Positions 6,934-12,289 of a stretch of 12,289 nucleotides of DNA are shown here, in pieces. The first letter of the stretch is position 1. The number at the start of each line of letters is the position of its first letter. This DNA is from Acidobacteriota bacterium (GTDB lineage Bacteria; Acidobacteriota; Terriglobia; Terriglobales; Acidobacteriaceae): positions 1-12,289 of the forward strand of contig JAJYAE010000117.1 in the NCBI GenBank assembly GCA_021779695.1. The letters are read 5' to 3'. The notes under the pieces are model-generated. The model had not been told where the DNA came from. It did no database searches and was given only the letters and a program-made list of their open reading frames with translations. Made by a program: the position numbers and the translations under genes.

Positions 6934-8124
6934 TCACTGCGCGATTGGGACTTTCGTCTCTGAAATCTCGTGTTCGTTGCGCTGATCCACAGTCTGGGGC
7001 GAGTTCGCATAATTCGGATCTGTCGATTTCCGGATGACAAGTTGGAAGTCGACAAGACAGTCCCGGACTGGCATGTTTGGATGAGAAATTCGATCCAGCA
7101 TGGCGGCCAGTGCCGCGGCACCAAGCTCCAGGCATGGTTGATGAATCGTAGTGAGCGGGGTTTGCAATACACTTGCATAGCGAATGTCGTCCATACCTGT
7201 TACGCGAACGTCCTCAGGCACTCGGATTCCCAGAGTATTAAGTGAGGTCATGAATTGCGCCGCAGTATAGTCATTTGCGCAGACTACGCCATCTGGTCGA
7301 AATTGTGATAGAAGACCGCCAACTTTTGACAGATCGGTCGGATCGCCGATCTCGATGTGCTCCTGCAGATGAAGGTCCGGCTGGCAGCTAAGTGCCTCAC
7401 GGTAACCCAAGGAACGTGCATTCACGGTTGGTGCAGAGTTCGGGCGTCCCCAAAACGCGATCCTCTGCGCTCCGCATTGAAGCAGGTGTTCGGTGATAAC
7501 GAACCCTGCTCGTCGGTTGTCGATTCCGATGAGATCGTAGCGGCTTCGCTTCGGATATTCGCAAATATCGCGGTCCAAGAGAATTGTTGGAATCTGAGCC
7601 TCGTCCATGGCACGAGTGATGCGCTGATTGATTTCGTCCTTCCTTCCCGTCAGCTCCATCGGTGCGAAGAAGACCCCCGATACCCTTCGTCTGAGGTAGT
7701 AATCACAAAGCTGTTCTGCTTGATCCTCCTCTGAGGCACCCGGCGAGATCGTGGTTCCCCAAAGCAGGTCATGATGTCCGCCGACCCGGGCGATGGAAAT
7801 GCCCCGGCAAATCGGCTCAAAGATCTCGGTGGTTCCGAGGCCTGGGATCAAAAGACCGAAAACGAATCCCTCCGGCCGGTTGTGGGCGCGCACGAATGTA
7901 CCCGAACCAGGCCTTCGTTCCACCAGGCCTTCGTTTTCCAACTGCGCTAGGGCTCGTCCTATCGTAGGCCGGCTTGCACCGAACTGTTCCACAAGTTCGT
8001 TCTCGCTGGGCAATTTATCCCCAGGAACATACTCGCGATTTGCTAACGTCAGACGGAGTTGGTTGTAAATCTGCCGATATCTGGGGCTAGAACTCTCAGC
8101 CTCTGTTGACTTCCTGCTCGCCAT
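6934..8124 (-). CDS. GntR/LacI hybrid transcriptional regulator (AraR-type architecture)
   Basis: The protein has 396 residues from ATG 8124, preferred because AGGTGG lies five bases upstream; an in-frame TTG at 8148 has no such site. Residues 15-80 form a GntR winged helix-turn-helix (RYRQIYNQL, VPGDKLPSENELVEQFGAS, RPTIGRALAQLENEGLVERR, GSGTFV). Residues about 86-380 form a LacI/periplasmic-binding-protein-like sensor (VFGLLIPGLG, GVFFAPME, LIGIDNRRAG, RPDGVVCANDYTA, VTGMDDIRYASVLQTPLTTI). This combination is that of AraR, the arabinose repressor of Bacillus, and related sugar repressors. Neighbours point to fructose, sucrose or a phosphorylated product as effector, which is inferred. It heads the minus-strand unit with the TPR and kinase genes and is divergent from the receptor gene. 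A GT-CTAT-AC site sits about 50 bp upstream of its own start, suggesting autoregulation. Confidence 0.92.
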   Translation of the reverse strand: MASRKSTEAESSSPRYRQIYNQLRLTLANREYVPGDKLPSENELVEQFGASRPTIGRALAQLENEGLVERRPGSGTFVRAHNRPEGFVFGLLIPGLGTTEIFEPICRGISIARVGGHHDLLWGTTISPGASEEDQAEQLCDYYLRRRVSGVFFAPMELTGRKDEINQRITRAMDEAQIPTILLDRDICEYPKRSRYDLIGIDNRRAGFVITEHLLQCGAQRIAFWGRPNSAPTVNARSLGYREALSCQPDLHLQEHIEIGDPTDLSKVGGLLSQFRPDGVVCANDYTAAQFMTSLNTLGIRVPEDVRVTGMDDIRYASVLQTPLTTIHQPCLELGAAALAAMLDRISHPNMPVRDCLVDFQLVIRKSTDPNYANSPQTVDQRNEHEISETKVPIAQ

Positions 8125-8175
8125 CTTGACCACCTGAACCAATCGCAACCAGTATCACTGCAATGGGGTAGATTT

Positions 8176-8183
8176 GTCTATAC
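8176..8183 (-). promoter_or_regulatory. Candidate GntR-type operator over the regulator promoter
   Basis: GTCTATAC fits GTMTAKAC, the core reported for HutC-subfamily GntR operators. It is preceded by ATTT, so the left half matches ATTTGT, the half-site of the Bacillus AraR operator. On the minus strand it overlaps TATAGA, a possible -10 element, 52 bp upstream of the regulator ATG. Direct autoregulation is the obvious reading, but the site was picked by eye and not tested against background. Confidence 0.4.
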
Positions 8184-8329
8184 TGCTGATTTACAAGTAC
8201 AGTGCCGGGGCAAAGGCTGCGAGCCCTTAATGTGGGTTCAAGGGTCGAACAGAGAGGTCTAGTTGGATGATATTGCTCGGCCGTTCGATGGATTTCTGTT
8301 CGATTTCCTAAATGTAATTACAGGTTGCC

Positions 8330-8340
8330 GACAAGTTGTC
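8330..8340. promoter_or_regulatory. Palindrome upstream of the receptor promoter, candidate operator
   Basis: GACAAGTTGTC is a perfect 5+1+5 palindrome ending 22 bp before the -35 box of the receptor promoter. ACAAGT also occurs at about 8192-8197, near the other candidate operator. Its position suits an activator or repressor site for the divergent GntR/LacI regulator. TTGTCA within it could also act as a weak alternative -35 (with TATGCT 16 bp downstream). Confidence 0.35.
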
Positions 8341-8362
8341 AGACATATGAGATATTTTATGC

Positions 8363-8392
8363 TTGACAATTATTGCGACCGATGCCTAGCAT
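8363..8392 (+). promoter_or_regulatory. Sigma-70-like promoter for the TonB-dependent receptor
   Basis: A consensus -35 TTGACA (8363-8368) is followed after 18 bp by TAGCAT (8387-8392), which matches 4 of 6 positions of the -10 consensus. Transcription would begin near 8399, giving an untranslated leader of about 85-90 nt before the ATG at 8487. AT-rich DNA lies just upstream. Confidence 0.5.
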
Positions 8393-8486
8393 TCTCTTGC
8401 AATCCGGTATGACCCCTCTGTCCCTCTCAATCCATTGGGGACTCTCACAGAAGGGGACGAAACTGGAAATTGTCAGGAGGCAGTAC

Positions 8487-11400
8487 ATGAAGATCCAGAT
8501 TAAGCTACTTGTCTGGTTTGTTGCGCTGTTGTCATTTTCGTCAGTGGCAGCATACGCGCAGTTCAGCAGCTCAATAGAGGGAAGCATAACCGACAAAACT
8601 GGAGCTATCATTCCCGGAGCAAAGATCGTCCTAACCAACACTGACACAGGGGTGATGCAATCGACAGAGTCGAATTCAGCGGGATACTATCGCTTCCCGG
8701 CGCTAGGTGTCGGGCATTACAAGGTCGAAGTCTCCGCGAATGGATTTGGTACGGTCACGCAGGAGAATATTAACTTGACTGCGATGCGCGTGCAGAACGT
8801 GACTGTAGTATTGCCGATTGCAAGTGCACAATCTACGGTAACAGTTACTGCGATGCCTACCGCAGTGGAAACGGACGAAGCGAAAATATCCTCGGTCACT
8901 GATGCACTGCAGGTGGCTGAGCTCCCGATCGAGGGACGCAACGTTTACGGGGTGACGAACCAGACACCGGGTGTGACCGGAGCAGGAATGATGGGGCAAC
9001 CTGCCCAAAATGCTGACATCTTCTACGCGACGACAACACCGGCGATTGTGGCCAATGGCGCACCGAACCACAGTAATACTTACCTTCTGGACGGGGTTTC
9101 ATTGGACGATTCGCCATCGGGCGGCGATGCCAAGCTGGTTCCTAATCCAGACTCGGTGGACGAGGTGGTTGTTTCCACCACGAACTACTCAGCGGAGTAT
9201 GGCAAGGCCGCCAGTCTGGTCACTCAAATCACCACGAAAGCTGGCACAAACCAATTCCACGGGACGGGCTTTGAGCAGTTCCAAAGCAACTACCTGACCG
9301 CTCGCAATGAATTTCAGAATTACAACGACCCGATCAACGGGTATATCACACCCTATACTCGGAACGAGTTCGGCGGCTCTTTCGGCGGCCCCATCCGGAA
9401 GGACAAGACTTTTTTCTTCGCGAGTTGGGATCAGGTGATCTCGCAGACGACTTCTACCAGTCCGGTCACTGTTGAAGATCCGGCGTTCACCAGCTGGATG
9501 GTGGCGAACCTGCCGAATAACCTGTCAACGAAACAGCTTTCGTCGTACAAGGCGACGGTCTCGCCGAATCCTACTTCTGTTGCAACTGTCGCAAATGTCG
9601 AGCAAGTTCAGGGAGGTGCGCCGGATGCTGCCCACAACTGCGCAGACACCGTGAACGATCCCACTGGGATTGGTCCTTCGGGTATGCCTTGCAACATGGC
9701 AATGATTGATACAACCAACGGCACATTCGTCTCCCCCCACAACGGATACCAATACAATGCACGCGTTGACCAGACGTTTCACGAATCAAGGGATCGAATC
9801 TATGGGAACATGTACAATACCCACCTTATTGGCCCTTGGGACAATAGTGTTCGCCAGTCATTCGATATCAATTTCCCACAAGATGCTTGGTTTGGCGCCT
9901 TCAACTACACGCACGTCTTCTCGCCAGCGATGTTGAACGAGATGGGCGCCGGGTATACCAGAACCTCCGTGGTGATTCCTTGTAAGTACTGCAATCTGCT
10001 GCCAACAAACGTCAACGGAATCACCGGGTTTGGCGATGGATTTTCTCCTGTTGGGTTTGCCCAGAACGACTTCCACTGGAGAGATATGGTCACCATCACT
10101 CGGGGGAAGCACGCCCTTAAGACCGGATTCGAGTGGTTCCACAACCAAGACTATGCGCCATTCACCATTCCGGACAACCGGCAGCAATCCTGGGGCTTTG
10201 ACACCATCTTTGACTTTGCAGCAGACAAGCCGGACAACTACGGCACCATTTCCTTTGACCCGACGACCGGGGGGGTGGCCAACAACAATCGCTATTTCCT
10301 CGACAGCACCTACGGCGCCTACATCCAGGACGACTGGAAGATCAAGCAGGATCTCACGTTGAACCTCGGACTGCGTTGGGATGCTACGTCCAACCCGTCG
10401 GAAGCGCATGGCACGCTGTCGACCTTGACAGTGCCTGCAGCGTCGACTCTTTTACAGCAGATCGAGGGTATCTCGGTCGGCCTTAATCCTGATCCGAGCA
10501 AACGTCACCCATTCATTGACCACAAAATGACGTACTTTGCTCCGCGCTTCGGCTTCGCATGGCAGCCATTCGGACTCAAAAACTGGTCCGTTCGCGGTGG
10601 AGCGGGAGTATTTTTCGATCGCGGCGGTAACACAAACTGGAGCGACACGGAGACAGCTAATCCTCCAATCGATGCAAATTTCAATGCCAGCGTTCACACT
10701 CCTGGCTCGCCTCAGCCTCCGGCATATGGTCTTTGTCAGAATGCCACCTTCCCTTACAACTGCCCGCTTCCTGCTGGGCTTACATCAACCCTGCCGCCGC
10801 TCAATCCGCGTGGTGGCTTTGGCCTTTACAACAACATCGGTGGACCCGATCCTCACTTGAAGATGGCATACCTGGAAAATTACTTCTTCGGCATTCAGCA
10901 TGCTTTCAAATCCACCTGGATTGCTGAGGCAGATTTTGTTCATTCTAATGGCATCCATGAGTATTCCATCACGAATATGAATCGCGTCGATGGTGTGAAT
11001 ACTGTTGCCTACAACGGAAATGGCGGGTACACCGAAACTCTCGGAACTCTCCCGAACCCGTATTTCCAGGCCATTAACTATGCGACAAACCGTGATGGCT
11101 CCAACTACAACGGCTTTACCACATTCGTCCGCAAATCGTTCAATGCTGGTTACAGTTTCCAGGTGGCCTTTACGGCGCAAAAAACCATCGATCTCATGAG
11201 CACAGTTCCAGGTGTACAGAAGGGAGCCGAGTACTCGGTTGTCATTGATGCATACAACGTGAATGCGCAGCGCGGGCTCTCCAGCCAGGATGTGGCTAAG
11301 CAGCTTTCGTACAACGGTCTATGGAAGATTCCTACGCCGGGAATCAGCAACGGTATGCTGAAGAACATTGTCGGCGGATGGCAACTGAGCGCCATGGGCA

Positions 11401-11894
11401 CATTAATGGGAGGCTTCCCATCAACCGTCTTTACGACCTTGCCGCAGGATGACTTCAACCTGGACGGCTTCAGCTATGACCTACCCAATGTGCCAGCATT
11501 TGGAGCGACCATCAAAGGACTGAGTAGATCTAACTACCTGAAGGGCGTCTTTAAGACAACGGATTTCCCGCTGCCTGTGGACTCCAACGGTGTGCCGTTG
11601 GGCCATGAGGGCACACTTGGCCGCAATACTTTCCGTGGGCCGGGCTTTGCTCAGACCGACGCTGCACTTGCAAAGGATACTGGCATGCCCTGGTTCTTCA
11701 AGGATTCGGCTGACCTGCAATTCCGCGTGGATATGTATAACGTGTTCAACCGCGTGAACTTGCAGGGATGGGATACCAACCTTGCAGATGGCGGTGTTAA
11801 TCCAGCGACGGGCCTGGCATTCGGTAACTTTGGTAAAGCCACTGGCGTGGCTCAGGCACGCACCTTGCAGTTGAGCACCAAAGTCGTCTTTTAG
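8487..11894 (+). CDS. Oar-like TonB-dependent outer-membrane receptor, probably for fructan or fructo-oligosaccharide
   Basis: The protein has 1135 residues. ATG 8487 is chosen because AGGAGG (8475-8480) lies six bases upstream and a classic signal peptide follows (MKIQIKLLVWFVALLSFSSV, cleavage after AYA at about residue 24). Residues about 29-110 are a carboxypeptidase-regulatory-like beta-sandwich (GSITDKTGAIIPGAKIVLTN, GYYRFPALGVGHYKVEV). A TonB plug-like region follows (LPIEGRNVYGVTNQTPGVTG), then a long beta-barrel with repeated aromatic strands, ending in phenylalanine (RTLQLSTKVVF), as expected for BAM-inserted barrels. This is the Oar-type receptor family abundant in Acidobacteriota. 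Three close Cys pairs (385/402, 499/502, 750/759) probably form disulfides in extracellular loops. No SusD gene is adjacent. Substrate is inferred from the flanking GH32 and fructokinase genes. It is transcribed divergently from the regulator and is followed by a terminator. Confidence 0.92.
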   Translation: MKIQIKLLVWFVALLSFSSVAAYAQFSSSIEGSITDKTGAIIPGAKIVLTNTDTGVMQSTESNSAGYYRFPALGVGHYKVEVSANGFGTVTQENINLTAMRVQNVTVVLPIASAQSTVTVTAMPTAVETDEAKISSVTDALQVAELPIEGRNVYGVTNQTPGVTGAGMMGQPAQNADIFYATTTPAIVANGAPNHSNTYLLDGVSLDDSPSGGDAKLVPNPDSVDEVVVSTTNYSAEYGKAASLVTQITTKAGTNQFHGTGFEQFQSNYLTARNEFQNYNDPINGYITPYTRNEFGGSFGGPIRKDKTFFFASWDQVISQTTSTSPVTVEDPAFTSWMVANLPNNLSTKQLSSYKATVSPNPTSVATVANVEQVQGGAPDAAHNCADTVNDPTGIGPSGMPCNMAMIDTTNGTFVSPHNGYQYNARVDQTFHESRDRIYGNMYNTHLIGPWDNSVRQSFDINFPQDAWFGAFNYTHVFSPAMLNEMGAGYTRTSVVIPCKYCNLLPTNVNGITGFGDGFSPVGFAQNDFHWRDMVTITRGKHALKTGFEWFHNQDYAPFTIPDNRQQSWGFDTIFDFAADKPDNYGTISFDPTTGGVANNNRYFLDSTYGAYIQDDWKIKQDLTLNLGLRWDATSNPSEAHGTLSTLTVPAASTLLQQIEGISVGLNPDPSKRHPFIDHKMTYFAPRFGFAWQPFGLKNWSVRGGAGVFFDRGGNTNWSDTETANPPIDANFNASVHTPGSPQPPAYGLCQNATFPYNCPLPAGLTSTLPPLNPRGGFGLYNNIGGPDPHLKMAYLENYFFGIQHAFKSTWIAEADFVHSNGIHEYSITNMNRVDGVNTVAYNGNGGYTETLGTLPNPYFQAINYATNRDGSNYNGFTTFVRKSFNAGYSFQVAFTAQKTIDLMSTVPGVQKGAEYSVVIDAYNVNAQRGLSSQDVAKQLSYNGLWKIPTPGISNGMLKNIVGGWQLSAMGTLMGGFPSTVFTTLPQDDFNLDGFSYDLPNVPAFGATIKGLSRSNYLKGVFKTTDFPLPVDSNGVPLGHEGTLGRNTFRGPGFAQTDAALAKDTGMPWFFKDSADLQFRVDMYNVFNRVNLQGWDTNLADGGVNPATGLAFGNFGKATGVAQARTLQLSTKVVF

Positions 11895-11904
11895 ACGTTC
11901 AAAA

Positions 11905-11924
11905 CAAGGGTCAACGAACCCTTG
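11905..11924 (+). repeat. Small hairpin after the receptor stop
   Basis: CAAGGGT (11905-11911) pairs exactly with ACCCTTG (11918-11924) around a 6-base loop, 10 bp after the TAG. ATTTGA follows, a weak U-tract, so it probably assists the stronger terminator just downstream or protects the mRNA 3' end. Confidence 0.45.
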
Positions 11925-11940
11925 ATTTGAGCGGTCTCCG

Positions 11941-11989
11941 CGAGGGTGGAGCGCATTGCACCTCTGGGTGAGCTCCTCCCTCGTCTTTT
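11941..11989 (+). terminator. Intrinsic terminator downstream of the receptor gene
   Basis: CGAGGGTGGAGC (11941-11952) pairs with GCTCCTCCCTCG (11972-11983) at 11 of 12 positions around a 19-base loop. TCTTTT follows directly. The GC-rich stem plus T-run fits Rho-independent termination and implies that the GH32 gene has its own promoter or depends on read-through. Confidence 0.65.
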
Positions 11990-12012
11990 GAAAGATGATT
12001 GAATGCCCTTGA

Positions 12013-12040
12013 TTGTGTATTGATCTCTGCCCTCTATAGA
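12013..12040 (+). promoter_or_regulatory. Weak candidate promoter for the GH32 gene
   Basis: TTGTGT (12013-12018) and TATAGA (12035-12040) are separated by 16 bp, about 60 bp upstream of the GH32 ATG. A promoter is expected here because a terminator separates the two genes, but the boxes are only moderate matches. Confidence 0.3.
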
Positions 12041-12099
12041 TGTGGCAATTGTGCTACACATTGCAGGCTTGGAAACTCCCTCCACCGACTAGAAATGCC

Positions 12100-12289
12100 A
12101 TGCTTATCGACCGACGTAAATTCGTGACCGCAATTCTTGGGACGACCGCTGTGTCTTCTCTGTGCGCACTTTCCCGTAGCATTGAACTGGATGAATCTAA
12201 GCTAGCTAGAAGGCTCGCCACCGATCCGAACAGGCCACAATTTCACCTGTTGCCAGCGGCCAAATGGATGAATGATCCGAATGGGCCCA
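12100..12289 (+). CDS. Glycoside hydrolase family 32 protein, N-terminus (partial)
   Basis: Sixty-three codons are visible before the window ends. The protein begins [20 protein letters not shown], a twin-arginine-type signal (DRRKFVTA) followed by a hydrophobic segment, so export by the Tat route is likely. Residues about 45-63 read [26 protein letters not shown] is the hallmark N-terminal motif of GH32, with the Asp as catalytic nucleophile. Family members hydrolyse beta-fructosidic bonds of sucrose, inulin or levan (invertase, levanase, inulinase, fructan beta-fructosidase); the rest of the protein would be needed to choose. The Shine-Dalgarno is weak (AGAAA close to the ATG). The gene lies about 205 bp after the receptor on the same strand, beyond a terminator, and supports a fructan or sucrose function for the whole locus. 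Confidence 0.88.
   Translation, partial: MLIDRRKFVTAILGTTAVSSLCALSRSIELDESKLARRLATDPNRPQFHLLPAAKWMNDPNGP

Noticed and set aside
8393..8486. Leader of the receptor mRNA as a riboswitch or attenuator
   Set aside because: About 90 nt without a clear stable stem pair or terminator; only ordinary leader plus Shine-Dalgarno could be seen.
8373..8486. Longer N-terminal extension of the receptor from an upstream start
   Set aside because: It would begin over the predicted promoter and push the signal peptide to residue 39; ATG 8487 has a perfect Shine-Dalgarno and an immediate signal sequence.

Overview
The window looks like chromosomal DNA of an Acidobacteriota soil bacterium (Terriglobia, Edaphobacter/Granulicella/Terriglobus-like). 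This is an inference. It rests on the Oar-type TonB-dependent receptor with an N-terminal carboxypeptidase-regulatory-like domain and no SusD partner, on the secreted TPR protein beside it, and on moderate-to-high GC. No 16S rRNA or other taxonomic marker is present.

Layout. (1) Positions 1-728: the 3' end of a zinc-dependent alcohol dehydrogenase gene, followed by a small cupin gene, probably one transcription unit. (2) Positions 729-1719: about 1 kb with no confident gene. It holds a decayed coding-like fragment, a perfect hairpin and two doubtful small membrane-type ORFs. (3) About 1608-4101: an IS91-family element made of a XerC/D-like tyrosine recombinase gene overlapping, by ATGA, a Y2/HUH transposase gene. 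Its exact ends are not defined. Downstream, up to 4253, lie an inverted repeat and a pair of 23-bp direct repeats that resemble IS-end debris. (4) Positions 4254-8124, minus strand: a three-gene unit reading GntR/LacI-type regulator, secreted TPR protein, PfkB-family fructokinase-like sugar kinase. (5) Positions 8125-8486: a divergent control region with a good sigma-70-like promoter and two candidate operators. (6) Positions 8487-11894, plus strand: an Oar-like TonB-dependent receptor followed by a convincing intrinsic terminator. (7) Positions 12100-12289: the start of a glycoside hydrolase family 32 gene (beta-fructosidase/levanase/invertase type), cut by the window end.

Functional reading. 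Regions 4-7 form a beta-fructan or sucrose utilisation locus. The receptor would bind and import the fructan or oligosaccharide across the outer membrane. The exported GH32 enzyme would release fructose. The cytoplasmic kinase would phosphorylate it. The GntR/LacI hybrid would sense a sugar or sugar phosphate and control both directions. The secreted TPR protein has no assigned role; since SusD proteins are themselves built on TPR-like helices, it could be a non-homologous accessory in a locus that lacks SusD. The IS91 element sits immediately downstream of the kinase end of this locus and separates it from the ADH/cupin unit.
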